From Macrocybe gigantea (lineage: Eukaryota; Basidiomycota; Agaricomycetes; Agaricales; Callistosporiaceae): a stretch of DNA of 64,000 bases. Positions 1-15,228 of the stretch are shown here, piece by piece. Location of the stretch: NCBI GenBank assembly GCA_011319805.1, contig SJRY01000182.1:1-64000 (forward strand). The letters run 5' to 3'. How positions within the stretch are numbered: position 1 is the first letter of the stretch; the number at the start of each line of letters is the position of its first letter. The notes under the pieces are model-generated. The model had not been told where the DNA came from. It ran no database searches and was given only the letters and a program-made list of their open reading frames with translations. A program made the position numbers and the translations under genes.

Positions 1-2765
1 TCTCACCCAGTCATTCACTATTTCCTGACAATGGCGCGTTTCTTCCTGGCTCTAGTCTACGAGTGCATGATCAGAGGCATCGCAGTCATGCGTCGCCGCA
101 ACGACTCGTACGTGAACGCGACCCAAATCCTCAAAGTTGCCGGTGTCGACAAAGGGCGTCGCACGAAAATACTCGAAAAAGAGATATTGCCTGGGAAACA
201 CGAGATTGTCCAAGGAGGCTACGGAAAATACCAGGGAACTTGGTGCGTATCCGACCTCGGGCGTGGTCCCAGACTCCTCAAGTCCGCTTACCTTTCTCCA
301 GGATTTCCGCTCGACAAAGGCCGGGAAATTGCATTGCAATATGGTGTCGCCCCGCTGCTCGCACCACTCTTCGATTTTACGCCTTCCACCAATTCGCTGA
401 ATGCTCTTCCTGTTACAACTCCTGGTGGTACTGCATCACCTCGTCCTCTATCTGCGTCTTCTTCCTACTCAAGTATGGGTACAGAGGTAATTACGCGCCC
501 GCTCTGCCTTCCGCCTTAGCCCCACCACCCATCATGCCCGGCTCTGCTTTGCGCCTTCTTAACCAAGGACGCCCCAAGGCCTGTTCACGCCATCTACTTC
601 TGCATTACATGCAGCATCTCGTGCGGCTGGATATTATCCCCCGGTCCTTATTCGCAACCTGGATATGCACCCTCCCCGTTCTCCGCCCCTTCCCAGACCC
701 CTCCGCCAGGCCAGTTCGCTCAAGAGGACTCGCTCAGAGGCAGATGTCGACGTGTCTGGAAACCGTTCCCCCGTCCATCACCCAGCTTTTCCTTCATCCT
801 CTCAGCCGCTTCCTCTGAATCCGCACCAGATATACAGCCAAGCGACAGGATACTCCTTATGTGCATCTCGTACAGCAGAATGGAGAAGGAGAGCCCTCAC
901 CGACGAAGCGCCCCCGACGCGAACGTTCTCCTCAACCGTCCTCTTCTTCGCAACCAACCTCGTGGCAATTACCCCAACGCGCACAAAATCAAAAACCCAA
1001 ACTATACAGTCGAGGATTCAAATGGACTGCAGCGCTCTCGAACGTAATTGTCCAAGATGGCCAGACGCGCCCTCCCGAAGGCGTATCGCACCTCACGCGT
1101 TTCGCCTCCAAACCTGTTGCTCCAAGGCTACAGAATCCCTCGGCCATTCTGAAGGACCCACGGCGCGCCGCCATCATGGCGGCCATCTGCCAACGCGATG
1201 ATCCGACGACCGTGCTCGATCTCCTGCAGATTCACCTGACCAACTACCGGGCTCCACGTCTGCCTCCCCTTTCGCCGTAGACACCGTCATTGACGACAAG
1301 GGCCACACAGCGCTGCACGTCGCGGCGAGCCTGGCGCGTCACTCGACCGTTCAGGCTCTCGTAAACGCTGGTGCCGACATTACATCGCGGCAATTTCCTG
1401 GAGAGACACCCTTAATCAGGGCTTGCCTGGCCACAGACAATGCCGATCATCAGACATTCCACACTCTCGTGAGCGTTCTCCACCCATCCATTCGGACTTT
1501 GGACACCTCTCGTAAATCCGTTCTGCATCATATCTGCTCCGTCGCAGGCATCAAAGGACGTGCCATTGCAGCGCGTTACTACCTTGACCAGATCTTCTAC
1601 TGGATTGCTCAGAACCAGGGTGGTGATTTCAAATCCATTGTGGACCTGCAGGATGAGCATGGCGATACAGCACTTAATATTGCCGCTAGGGTGGGCAACA
1701 GGAGTCTAGTCAGGACGTTGTTGGATGTAGGAGCAAATCGAATATTGCCGAACAAACTTGGCTTGCGACCAGGCGACTTTGGCGTTGAAACTGAAGTACG
1801 CATCTGCTTTTCTTTCTCATGTTTACCTCCGTTTCTAAGCCAAGCATAGGAGCTGAGCGGTGGCCCAAGAGCGGAAGATCTGCTGTCGTCGTTGCGTACA
1901 GGCCCATCCGCCCTGTACAAAAAAGTCAGGATGTCATCGCAGGTACGCCCTTGCGAGATCCTGTCCTGCATCCGTTTCTAATGCAGAACATGACAGACAT
2001 GACATCTATGATACAGAATCTCAGCAGTGAATTCCAGAGCGAGATAAAAGCAAAACAGGATGCGTTGGACGTCACGCAGGCGCATCTCCGTGCGGCGACA
2101 CGTGAGTTGTCCGAGCAGAGGAGACAACTGGCCGCGTGGCAGGCACGCTGCGCTGAGCTCGACCAGGCCAAGCAACGCCTGCGCAATGTCGAGAAAAGCT
2201 ATCGCGACGAGGACAGTTTCGACTGGACTGGTCGGACGGAGCTGGATGGCACGGACGGGCGCCTGACCGCGGGCCCCCCGTTCCAGCAGCGCGGATCGAA
2301 CTCTACGATGGCCGGGATTGGAGGTTCCGTGGACATTTCGTTCAATGTAGACACCGAGCCGCCGATGCCCACGACGGATTCGGTGCCGAGCTTAGTGAGC
2401 TGCGGAGGCTGAAGATGTGGCATCTGAGGATGGAGAAGCTGATGCAGGCGAGGCTCAAGAGTTTGCAGGGCGCGAGCGCAGTGAAGGAGTACCAGTGCAA
2501 GAAGATTGTGGCGCTGTGTACCGGTATACCCATCGACAAGGTTGAAGATGTGAGTTTTTCTCTTTATGCTTCATCACGATACCACTGCTAAACGCGTCAC
2601 GTCGTAGATGCTTGAAAATCTAATCGTCGCCGTTGAGAGCGACTCTCAAATAGTTGATATTGGGCGCGTTTCTGGTTCATGCAAAAGGTAAAATGGTTTT
2701 TGGGGATTGCGCCCTGCATGAACTTGACTGATGCATCTTCCCAGGTTCGAGATGGAGTCATCTGA
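1..2765 (+). CDS. Mbp1/Res-type APSES transcription factor, 5' end outside the window
   Basis: DNA-binding subunit of an MBF-like G1/S cell-cycle factor. The APSES (KilA-N-like) domain starts after an intron acceptor near base 55 with YECMIRGIAVMRRRNDSYVN and continues through NATQILKVAGVDKGRRTKIL and KYQGTW; an intron (about 243-300) then leads to LDKGREIALQYGVAPLLAPL. A Ser/Pro-rich linker contains LKRTRSEADVD. Ankyrin repeats lie at about 1290-1800 (KGHTALHVAA, HGDTALNIAA). A coiled coil at about 2000-2210 (AKQDALDVTQAHLRAATREL) is followed by the C-terminal heterodimerisation region ending VRDGVI and a stop at 2763-2765. The frame breaks near 1250 inside GGG, and again near 2370, although homology continues. 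The first exon is off the window. The family assignment is strong; the choice between Mbp1, Res1 and Res2 orthology is not resolved here. Confidence 0.9.
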
Positions 2766-2887
2766 TAACATGCTTGAAGATGAAAGGACTTCGATGTGTT
2801 TTACAAAAATGGCTTTCCTGCATATCACCACACAATTGTAAAATGCCTCGCATTCAAATCCCTAATTTAAGCTGTTTTGGTTCTTTT

Positions 2888-4891
2888 CTACACTGTTGTA
2901 GAGGCATCTTCCGGTGCAAATAGCTGGAAATTGCGATTGTATGTACCCGACGCAAGCAGATTACCGTTGTTTGAAATATCCACCGACATGACTTTACCCG
3001 AATCTGTCGTAAGCGTCTTGAGAAGCTGCCAATCGTCCGCGCTCCACAGTTTCACGAAGCCGTCGTAGCCCGCGCTCGCGAAGAACAGCCCAGACCGGTA
3101 CCATCTTCTTCATATGCCAGTCCCTTGTCCGAATCTGGTGTATCACGGCTGGCGTCACCATCCACACCGTTCATGACGACGTCCGAATTCGCCTTGGGCT
3201 TGAAATGGATGTCGTCAGCGTGGAAGAATCGGACGTCGGAGACATTGGAAGGTGGGCAGGGATTGTACAGTGATTTCAGAGAACGCATATCCCATATTCG
3301 GATGTGTCATCTCCAGCCCCCGTGGCGATCTGGTAACTGCGCGGTTGGGAATGTATCAGAAGACGGAGCGGCAGGGGCCTAGAGTCAGGGACCTACCCAT
3401 TCGGCGAAAACACGATGGAAAAAATGGCTTGGACATGTCCGTCAAGGACCATAGCAGTTTCTGCCTGTCCGTAGATCCCAGACACGACCAATGGCGTCCA
3501 GTCCCCTGGAAATGTATGGTGAACAAAACCCAATCCAGAACAATGAAAGACATACCCGAGGCGACCAATGCCCCGTCATGTTGAAAGTCCACGCAATACA
3601 CTTCTTTGGAGTGGCCTTCTTGCAGCAGCAACTCTTTTGATGTGTTGACGTCCCACAATCTCCATGTTGTGTCAAAGCTCGCGCTGGCGACATAGTCCCC
3701 CGATGGGTGGAAAGCCACGCGACAGATGCGGCCTTTATGGCCTTTCAAAATGGACAATGGAGAGTCTCTGCGGCGATCCAAACTATGATGAGATGCGAGG
3801 ATTCCGAACAGATGGCATAGAATTCTCACCTATTTCGCGACCACAAGAGGACATTGCCTTCCCCTCCTCCACTCACGAGATTGACCAAATCTGCGCCCTG
3901 TGTCAAGGTAGCCCGCGGATGCCAAGCAACGCCTCCTACCCGATCACTGTGCCCTGTAAACATTATATGTATTAATTTCAGCAACAAGAAAGCCCTTCTG
4001 ACAAATTTTCGCGAACCTTGTAAGGAACGAATTGGAGTGCAGGCTGGGACATTCCAAAGTTTGATTGTTCCTGACCAGCTTCCAGTAGCCAGTATTTCGT
4101 TATTAGGTGCAAATCGTACTTGGGATATCGGTCTTTCATCGCCTATTTGAGACCCAAGGTTAGCATATTTCTGCAAGACAGTGTCAATTGCGGTAATACA
4201 TCAAGAGACGGCGACGCACTTTGACTTCTGAGAATACTTTTTTCCGAATATCAACGATTCTGCCTAGTTCCATTTTGCTGTCTATCCGCTGTTGAGCGAT
4301 ACGCTTTTGAGCTCTGCCCCGAATAACACAAGACGAACGAGAGTGAAATAGTAAGCACCTTGTGAAAATCACCAGTAGGTAGGGAAAGTCCAACCTAGGC
4401 AGAGAATACTCCGCTAAACGACGCCGGGCTTCCAACAGCTCCAACGAGCCCGGTGTATAAAACTCTTCTTCCTGGAATAAAACTATTATTAAAAAAAAAA
4501 AGCCTTAGGACGCGAGACAAGCACTCCACCTCTCGTTCACTCTCCTCTGACGATTCTTCATCTACTTGCATAGCTTCATCGCCACGGGCAGCGTTGATTT
4601 GAGATAAGACATAAATGAGACGGTCGCGCCGGTCTGCGGCCTGTATACGTTTATTAAGATATATGGATGGAATTCTGCGGTAGGGCGTACCCGCTCCCCA
4701 AACAAAGTTATGGGTTCGCCGATCTCTCGCAGTCTTGCCTTGACGCGATTGTCGTCCGTCGGCACAGCCATGCTCCTCGCCTTCTTCTTCCTTTCAAGCT
4801 CATCCAGGATAACCTTGTTCTCTATTCTGGCTCTCTCTGAGCCTAGATAATTACCATCATCCACAAGCGTATCCAAGGTCAATTCGGACAT
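2888..4891 (-). CDS. PRP4: U4/U6 snRNP WD40 protein Prp4
   Basis: Component of the U4/U6 and tri-snRNP particles needed for spliceosome assembly. The start at 4891 (MSELTLDTL) leads into the Prp4 splicing-factor motif [19 protein letters not shown] helical linker follows, then a C-terminal WD40 propeller at about 2900-4180 with repeats such as [35 protein letters not shown] and GDDTIRIWD, ending [12 protein letters not shown]. Several short introns interrupt the blades. The frame breaks at CCC (3089-3091), between GTGL and [14 protein letters not shown]; one more C restores homology, so this looks like an undercalled base. The gene is divergent from rrp3, with about 116 bases between start codons, implying a shared promoter. 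Confidence 0.9.
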
Positions 4892-5007
4892 GAAAAAGGG
4901 ATCGAGAGTAAATATGAATAGGACTTAGCGTGTCACGATCCTACCTGAGCTGTGACATCGTGACTTCACCTCTGATCAGAGGCACACCAGCAGCCCCTCA
5001 ATTCCAT

Positions 5008-6566
5008 ATGTTGACGATTTCGACCAAGGCGTTCTCAGATTTTGGACTTTGCGACCCCCTTCTCGAGACTCTTTCACAACTAAATTACTTGGATCCTACA
5101 CCAATACAAGCGAGGTCCATAGGACCAGCCTTGGAAGGACGCGATATTATTGCGCTTGCGCCAACAGGGTCAGGGAAAACTGCAGCTTTCGTCATCCCCA
5201 TACTCCAACATCTATGGAATAAACCGCAGAGTCTTTTCGCTTGCGTCCTTCACCAACCAGAGAACTTGCTTACCAAACATCGGCTCAATTCGAGGCCATT
5301 GGGGCGTCCATGGAGTCCGGTCTATTGTCATTGTGGGCGGAGAAGACAAGGTTCAGCAAGCTCTCCAGTTAGCAAAGAAGCCACACATTATTGTTGCCAC
5401 TCTCCTGGACGGTTGCATGATCACCTCAAAACAACGAAGGGTTTTAGCTTAAGGACGATGAAATTTTTTGTACGTTCATCGCCCCCGAAGTCTGCGTCGT
5501 AGATTGTTTCGTCCATTTTCAGGTGCTCGACGAGGCAGATCGTCTTTTGAATCCGGAGTTCCAGGCTTCGATAGATGAGATTTTAAAGATTATTCCTCGA
5601 GAACGGACGACGTATCTTTTCTCTGCGACAATGACAAGCAGTGTTGAGAAACTGCAACGCGCAAACCTTAGAAATCCATGCGCGTTGAAGCATCTGCACA
5701 TAAGTGAGATCCACGCAACCAAACTTTTATCCACTCTGTTTTCTGAACACCCCTTCTCTTATGATTAGGTATGTGACCGTGGATACACTCCTACAATATT
5801 ACATTCTTTGCCCTCTGGTTCAAAAGGAGGTCATGCTTGTGCACTTAGCCAATTCATTGGCAACAGAACACCATCATTATCTTTACACGAACAGTTCAGA
5901 ATGCAAAGAGGTACACACAAACGTTCAGCATCATGTGCTCATGTTCAGACCTCTCTCGTCACAGGCTGACCATCATCTTCCGTTCTCTGGGGTTTTCCGC
6001 GCTACCTCTTCACAGTGAACTATCTCAAAGCCAGCGACTAGGCGCATTCAACAAATTTAAGAGTGGTATGGCGAAGATCCTGGTCGCGACGGATATTGCA
6101 AGCCGGTCTGTTAATCTCTGTTCTGGGAAAGATTTTGGAATTTTAATTTTAATCGTCTCCTTAGAGGATTGGATGTTCCCTCTGTGGACATTGTCATTAA
6201 TTTTGATTCACCTTCCAATTCCAAGGATTACATACACCGTGTCGGACGTACCGCACGCGCGGACGAGCTGGAAAATCGATATTAATGGTGACGCAATATG
6301 ACGTGGAGATAATGCTACGCTTAGAAGAAGCCATTGGCAGAAAACTCGAACTATACGCAACAGATGAGCAGGAGATAGCGTTGCTACGTGAGCGAGTGCA
6401 GGAAGCGGGAAGGATTGCGGCGAATCAACTTCGTGATGAATCTAGAAAGAACAGCGCTGGTCGGGGGAAGCGACAAATGGTGATAGACAAGGGCGATGAC
6501 AAGGACAGGGATGATGATGTCGTTGAAGCGGGAATGCCCACGTTCAATAAGCGGCGGCGTTCTTAA
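5008..6566 (+). CDS. RRP3: DEAD-box RNA helicase Rrp3 (DDX47 family), reading frame broken in the sequence as given
   Basis: Nucleolar ATP-dependent helicase for 18S rRNA maturation in the small-subunit processome. I chose ATG 5008 because the in-frame extension upstream has no ATG. Visible in order: Q motif FSDFGL...PTPIQ, motif I APTGSGKT, motif [14 protein letters not shown], motif III SATM, the C-terminal RecA core [16 protein letters not shown] and [33 protein letters not shown], and the Rrp3-typical tail [20 protein letters not shown]. Introns lie at about 5470-5522, 5909-5970 and 6105-6163. At least five frame breaks sit at about 5250, 5312, 5401-5405, 5865 and 6261, all inside conserved motifs that resume in another frame. 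The first two and the last need just one more G. Because the gene is expected to be essential, sequencing error is likelier than decay. Confidence 0.87.
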
Positions 6567-7088
6567 AATCAAGATGTTTTTGTTACCCATCTTAGCTCAC
6601 TTCTGTATGTACTGTACAGTACAGTACAATGACCAAAAAATACAGTATTACAGGATACAAAGTAAATATTTTTTCCCAAATTAAGAACTTATTCCATTTT
6701 CAAAATTGACATTGGGTCGCAACTTTGGTGTGTAGCGCTGTGGGAAGCCTAAAGGATAAAATGGAATTATATGAGCTCCTTGATGTTTCTGATGCTTCCG
6801 GGGAGGCATATCTGGAGGGGACTTCGACGGCATGTACTGCTTTAAGTATATCACTCAGAGATTATCAGCTTCGAGTGTGAGAAAAGTCATGGTTTCGACG
6901 CGCCACGTGATAGAAAGGTGTCTTCATCGCTTAACTAGTCACGGGCTAATGTCCCTAATGAAGCGCCTCCTGGGCAACCATTGCGACGGGAATTAAATAC
7001 GCTAGTTGAACCGTTGCCATCCGTACATCTGTTCCGCGTGTGCTTTCCACTCGACTGTTTCGTCGATCTTTAGACTTCCTCCTCGCCC
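6567..7088 (+). other. Intergenic region between rrp3 and the NDR kinase gene
   Basis: This is 522 bases of mostly AT-rich sequence. It holds the rrp3 3' UTR, with a short run of repeated acagt around 6615-6630, and the kinase promoter and 5' leader. I see no additional conserved reading frame. Confidence 0.5.
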
Positions 7089-9105
<2,017 letters not shown>

Positions 9106-9449
9106 TAGGCTGGACTGGCTTGACAAGGGATCGAACTTGTCGACACTAACGTTACCCATGCTTTTTACTGTTCCATTCGGAAAAAATGTATCTATACTGT
9201 AGGGCTGTTTAATGATGAGAATTCCTAGGAAACGAGATACTAGCTGGCCTGATAAACGGGCATCTAGAGCAAGTACGTATGCAGGAATGTGGTATGCTTC
9301 ATCCTTTGAATCAAAGTGGCTGTCGGGCCGGATCAACGCATGCCCGGACCGAAGACGACGGTCGGTCCTCACGCATGACTGCAGAACTGCTCCAAGTAGG
9401 TATATAGCTTCTGGCTGATTATCAGAATCCTAAAATCATTCCGTTTACC

Positions 9450-11070
9450 ATGTCTACCACTGCTACAGTCCAGCTTAGCCACGTTGAAATCTACAATCCT
9501 CGTAAAGTCCTTGACCACCCAGACTTTAAGGTTCTTGTGCAAGGCGAGGTGCCTGAGAAAACGGCCATATCGCGGCGTTCTACAATGAGAAGCACGAAGT
9601 TCACCTTGTACAGAAGCCTCGCCCAAAGCCTGGTCCTGGCCAAGTCCTCCTTCACGTCAGGGCAACAGGCATTTGTGGGTGGGTATTCGTGTTCCTTCTA
9701 CCCCTGTTAGTGCCGAACTGTCTTTGTAGGAGTGATGTGCATTTCTGGAAACATGGGAGAATCGGAGACTCTATGGTTGTAACTGACGAGGTCAGTGCTT
9801 ACGGCGATGGCGCGCTATGGACCTCCTAGTGACGTCTTGCTCGCAGTGTGGATCTGGACACGAGTCTGCAGGCGAAGTCGTCGAGGTAGGAGAGGGAGTC
9901 ACAGATTTAAAACCTGGTGAAAAAAAATGATACTCGAGCGCTGGCAATCGCATTGAGTGATGATAATCTGCACAGGTGACCGCGTCGCGATCGAGGCCGG
10001 AGTTCCTTGCTCGCAGCCATCGTGTGACGCCTGCCGGACCGGCAAGTACAATTTCTGCCCAGACGTCGTTTTCTTCTCGACACCGCCATACCATGGTACG
10101 AATCGCCTTCTACTTCCCTGGTCCAGTTGTTATTCACCTTTTTGAAGGGACTCTCACAAGATGGCACTTGCACCCGGCACAGTGGTTGCATCGCTTGCCA
10201 GATTCAGTCTCCTTCGAGGAGGGAGCCCTCTGCGAACCCCTGGCCGTCGCCCTAGCCGGTATAGAGCGTTCTGGCCTTCGACTTGGTGACCCAACGCTCA
10301 TCTGGTGAGCGAAGACTGCAGATGCCTCTTGCAGCATAACACTAAATCCGCGACTCCTTGGAATCAGTGGCGCAGGTCCCATTGGACTGGTCACGCTACT
10401 CTCTGCTAGGGCGGCTGGCGCAGAACCTATCGTCATCACGGACCTCTTCCAGAGTCGCTTGGACTTTGCAAAGAAGCTCGTGCCGAGCGTTCGCACCGTG
10501 CTCATCGAACGCGGCACCACATCCAAAGAACAGGCAGAGCAGATCAAGAAGGTCGCTGAAGTGCCCTTGAAGGTAGCTCTAGAATGCACTGGCGTCGAAG
10601 GCAGCGTCCATGCGGCCATCTACGTAAGTCTTCCTTCTAAGCTGATACACATGATTCGATGTGTAATGGCGAATGTTCTTCAGTCAGTCCAGTTTGGCGG
10701 CAAAGTGTTCATTATTGGCGTTGGAAAAAGTGAACAAAATGTATGGTTGTGTTCAGCTCAACGATCATCTAGCAGTGCATTGATTGAATGAAACCTCCAA
10801 GTTTCCGTTCATGCACCTGAGTGCCAACGAGATCGACGTTAGCTTCCAATTCCGTTATGCTAACCAAGTGCGTCTTTGGATCGAACTTTCTCTTGGTTTC
10901 ATGCCGAGATTGTTCTCCTAGTATCCCAAAGCGATTCGGCTGGTAGCGGGGGTTTGATCAACCTAAAGCCTCTCGTTACACACAAGTTTGCGCTCGAGGA
11001 CGCGATAAGTGCCTTCCATGTCGCTGCCGACCCCTCCCAAGGAGCAATCAAGGTGCAGATACACGACTGA
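9450..11070 (+). CDS. Zinc-dependent polyol dehydrogenase (L-arabinitol 4-/sorbitol dehydrogenase family)
   Basis: Cytosolic NAD-linked medium-chain dehydrogenase expected to oxidise a pentitol or hexitol, for example in L-arabinose catabolism. The catalytic zinc region reads [11 protein letters not shown], rebuilt across a 5' intron (about 9679-9729), then [12 protein letters not shown]. The structural-zinc cysteines lie in [17 protein letters not shown]. The product continues [20 protein letters not shown], the Rossmann motif [18 protein letters not shown] and VIIGVGK, and ends [19 protein letters not shown]. The frame breaks at the A run 9558-9561; one more A reconnects PEK to [18 protein letters not shown]. 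The substrate cannot be read with certainty: L-arabinitol, xylitol and sorbitol enzymes are close relatives. Confidence 0.88.
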
Positions 11071-11281
11071 ACTGAGCCACATCGGCTGCAAGTCGCGCAA
11101 TTTAACGCTCATACGGTCTTGGGTTTATTGGATATTGAATAAAGAGAGTTTTCTTCACTATTTCAGACATTTGTTTTCTTTCACGTACCACTATTTGTTG
11201 TACATAACAAGGGACCAAAGTGAAATAAAGATAGTAAAAAGAGAACTGTGAGAAGACTCAAAACTTTTCATTTCATCTCCG

Positions 11282-14200
11282 TTACCAACGTCTGGTCGGG
11301 CTCTGAGGGTCTCCTCCTGCTCCGCCATTTTCGGCACGAGGCCTGCGCGGCCAGCCCGAATCCACTGGTTTATGCGGGAAATCACCCCGTCCGCGGTTTC
11401 TGTGACGCCCACGCCAGGGCCTGCCGCCTCTCTCGCCACCGTCATGTTGCTGAGGAGGGCGCCCGTCTGTCCTGTGGTCGCGGCGATCGTACGGCGCAGA
11501 CATCTGCGGCGGCGTCCCGAGTTGTGGAGGCGGGACCTGCGCGTGGGGTGGCGGATACACGCCGGGGTACGCGTGAGGAGGCCATGGCGGAGGCTGCTGC
11601 TGTTGCGGATGGGGAAGGCCTGGCTGGTGTGGTGGTACGCCCTGCGGAGGGGGGGGCGCTGGTGTGATAGAAAACGGAGGCTGGGGTACCTGTGTAGCAG
11701 TGGCGCCGGCGGTCAACCCGATGGAAGGGTTGGAGGTGAGCGTGCGGATCATGAGCTGGATCTGCTCTGGTGTGAGAGTCGCCACCTCCGCGCGAGAGAG
11801 GACGTGGATGGAATTGGCGGCGCATTCGGCGCGGTGGGCAGCGGCAACTGCAGATTTTGGAGATTGTGGAGTTGAATGTTCGGCGGGAGCTGCGGGATGG
11901 TGGGTTGTGAGGGCGCGGGGGCAGCTGGCTCGTGTGGAAGGACAAGTTTGCCTTTGCCCAGGATCCAGATTCCAATCAAGTAATTCGATGTCCTGATCTT
12001 CGGGAGGCTAAGACCGTCTAGCAGCTCAATGAAGTCCGGAAGGGGATCGCTCGAGATGAGAGGCACGATGTACATTTCGCGCCCCGGCGTGTTCTCTTTC
12101 GGCCTGTGGCCCCACGGAAACACAAGTCCGTGTCGGCTATATGATCCGAATGTGTCAGTTTGCGTTGCATTTCCGAATTCGCGAACAGATACGTACCCTT
12201 TGGCAATCAAAAAATCGCTCAAAAGCTTGAAACTGATGTCGCTGGAGGACGGTGAGGGCGAAAATGCGACGGCGATGAGCTCCTTGGTCGCGTTCAGCCG
12301 CATTTGGGTCAAGAACTTCGCGGAGCTGTCCACAGGGACACGCCCATCTATGCGCATGATATCGGAAGGAAATAGCGTCTTCCAGAGTGGTGAGTCATAC
12401 CCCAAGGATCTGCCACCCATCTGCCGAGCGACGACAGGCACTTCTTGAGGGACAGTCGAATCCAACGGCATCATTATCTGAAAAGGCAGCGTGGGTCAGA
12501 TATGGATCGCATGTAATAGGTGCAAAGGAATTCGTTACCTTTCCTTGCCAAACCTGGGGGTGGCCGCGAACGCGGCTTGCAAAACCTCTGGGGAAGGGCC
12601 CATAGCTTCCTTCTCTTCCAAGAACATGTCAAAGTCCTGATCGTCTGCGCCGAGGGTGTCTGGCTCCATGACGATATCCTTTGGCTGTTCGCCTGCAACG
12701 GAAGCAGAAGGGACTTCGTCAACAGGCGCTGCCGCGGGCTGAATCTCTGGCTCCTTCTCTGGTCTCGGAGGGCCCGACCACAGAGCGTCAAGATTGAAGG
12801 ATGGCTTGCGGGGTGTGTCCACCGGCGTCGTCGTCGTCGGTATCGATGTAAAGGGCGACTTGCCCACCTCCACCTGCAACGACTGTGCAACCGCCGTGTT
12901 AATGGGTGGTGGTGGTGGCTGCTCCGCCACCTGCGTCTGGGGAGACTTCACGGCCGTTTCAGCCGGCTGCGCCTCGTCGTCAATGTTGATAAAGTCTTCG
13001 AGCTTCAGCTCCGGCTCGGTCGAGGGCGGCGGTATCTCAGGAATGGGCGGCGGGACGAAATCGGGCTTGTCCAGAGAGAAAGACGGGCCAGGCGGCACGG
13101 CCTCGATCGGGGACTCGGAGGCATGCTGTGGAACAGGCGGCGGGGCCCCCACGTCGTTGCAGTCGGATTGGCGACAAGGGGTGACTCGAGCGGGACGGAC
13201 AGAGACTCTGTACGCTGGCGCCTTTGTGTGCGAAGGCGAGCCAGGCGTTCGCGCTCGCGGCGCTCCTCTTCTTCAAGGCGCAGGCGCTCCTGCTCCTGCA
13301 GGCTCGTCGTGTTGCCATGGATGTCCTCAATATCCTCCAGCCCCTTGTGCGTGATCTTTGCGCGTGGGACCGTGGTGGGCGTGAGGATGGAGTGCTCGAG
13401 GGCCTCTTTCTCGGCCATGATGATGGACTGCTTGGTTTCCTCATTCGCCAAGTCAGTGGAAGACATGACTGAGATCTCTTTGGGAGTCAAAAGGCCTGAC
13501 GCTATGCGCCTGTGAACGACAACACGGTCGGATTTGCTCAAATTAAACTGCAACATTCTGAAACGATCTCTGCAGGGAAACAAACAAAAAAAATCAGCAA
13601 AGCAGTACATAACCACGGCGAAACGAAGACATACTTGTACTTTGAAGCGGCAGACGGATTGCCATTCTTATCCGGCTCAGAATAAATCTCGAAAATGCAT
13701 TTCTCAAGCTCATCAGCAAACTTCTTGGAGTCGTCCACAATGCGCGACTTTTCTTCCTCTGTCAACTCACCCGGTGCCTTTTGCACAACGGCGGCGGCAG
13801 CAGACGCATCACTCGTTTGGTTCGTGTGCTCGTCATCGTGAGTTTCGTTGCGTACATGAGGATATCTGAGGAATATATCACGGAAAAGGTCCTCCAGTTT
13901 TCCCAAACAATACTTCCGGGTCGGGTCGTCTGCGGGATTCGACTCGGCGGCAGAGGACTTTTTCCGCTTCGCGGAGGGGCCCTGGGACTGCGTCTCGCCT
14001 TTGCGCTTGAGCCGCGTGAGACCTTGGGCAGGAGAGCTAGAACGCTTCCTGGGACGATTGCGGTTTGAACGCCCTCCATACCCAGACGCATCCGAGTCCG
14101 AATCAGATGAAACGGATAGGCGTCGTGTCTGAAGGGAAGAAATAGGTGAGGTAAATTGACGATGGAAAAAGAAAATTAACAGAATGACGCATACCTTGCC

Positions 14201-15228
14201 GCCCTTAGCCTTGGGCTGCGGTTCCTCGTATTCGTCCTCGCTGCTCATGTTGTCTTCTGATTCCGTCGGCGATTCTGGTGGTAGATCTCGCGGTATCCTC
14301 ATCGTCTGAGGCTTCTTGGCTGGCTTGGGAGTCGCATTGATCACATCCACTTCCTCCACGGCCTCGGGCCCTTCCCATGACACTGTAGAAAGAAGTATGT
14401 GTTAGTGAACTGAAAAGATGATGTCTGGCAAATCTAGAAAAAAAAAGGCAGAAAAAAAATTGGAGAAAAAAAGTGAAAACTAATCCAAGGTACATGATCT
14501 TTCGCCTTGTCTAATTGGCCGCTCATAAAGTACAAGCTATTCAGGGCTGCTCGGGCAAGCCAGAACGAACTCATAGCACCCTTGTAGCTGGGACAAAGCA
14601 CTACATGTCTTTTGAGTGGCACCACTACTGACACACGAGGCGAAAGATACATAAAACGACTCTCCACGGGTACAAGCTACGTGGAGGACGACGGGACTAC
14701 GTAAGAAACAGAGCCTCAAGTACTCACTAGCTGTCTTGCGACCTGTCTTGTTAGTACAAGAGGGACATATGTAAATATCTGAAAGTGACTGGTCAGCTCT
14801 GTGCAAAGCGGCCAAGAAAAAAGCGACGACTCACTTATATCCTCCGCCTCTCGTTCACTGATGTTCACACAGGAAAAATGATACCTGGCCAAGACGCTGA
14901 GGACGACGTTGGGAAGGGACGAGAAAGGATCTGCTTACCAGACGCCACACTCTTCGCAATAGACCATCGGTGAACCATCGTCGCCTTTGCCACAGGTGCA
15001 ATCTGGAGGGGTGCTTGCCTGGGATGCTACTTTCTTTGTCGATGTGGGTTTGGCGGATCGTTTCAGGCTCTTGACTTTGTTCTCTTTCTCAGGTTCTGAC
15101 TCGGAAGCGACGGAGAGAGACTTGCGCAAGCGTGTGGATTTGGGCTTTTTCTCCTTCTTAGAACGGGGGTTCGGGGGATCATGAGATGGAGCGACTGCGG
15201 CGAGCTTGGCTTTGGAACGGGTGCTCAT
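11282..15228 (-). CDS. BYE1: Bye1-type transcription elongation regulator (PHD, TFIIS central domain, SPOC)
   Basis: Nuclear RNA polymerase II-associated protein. In the Bye1 family the PHD finger reads histone H3K4 methylation and the TFIIS-like domain contacts the polymerase. ATG 15228 (MSTRSKAKLAAV) leads through a basic region to the PHD finger, split by introns: CTCGKGDDGSPMVYCEECGVW, YHFSCVNISEREAEDI, YICPSCTNKTGRKT. Next comes an acidic linker with a Lys/Arg NLS-like stretch. The TFIIS central domain at about 13450-13930 includes RKYCLGKLEDLFRDIFLRYP, KFADELEKCIFEIYSEP and LQFNLSKSDRVVVHRRIASG. A SPOC domain lies at about 11960-12470 (LWKTLFPSDIMRIDGRVPVD, HGLVFPWGHRPK). The Pro/Gln-rich tail ends in an RGG-like basic stretch. 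It is convergent with the dehydrogenase gene, stops lying about 211 bases apart. Confidence 0.9.

Noticed and set aside
12520..13515. A 331-codon open frame on the plus strand, rich in Arg and Leu.
   Set aside because: It is the antisense shadow of the GC-rich Pro/Glu-rich part of the Bye1 homolog; it has no domain or splice signals of its own.
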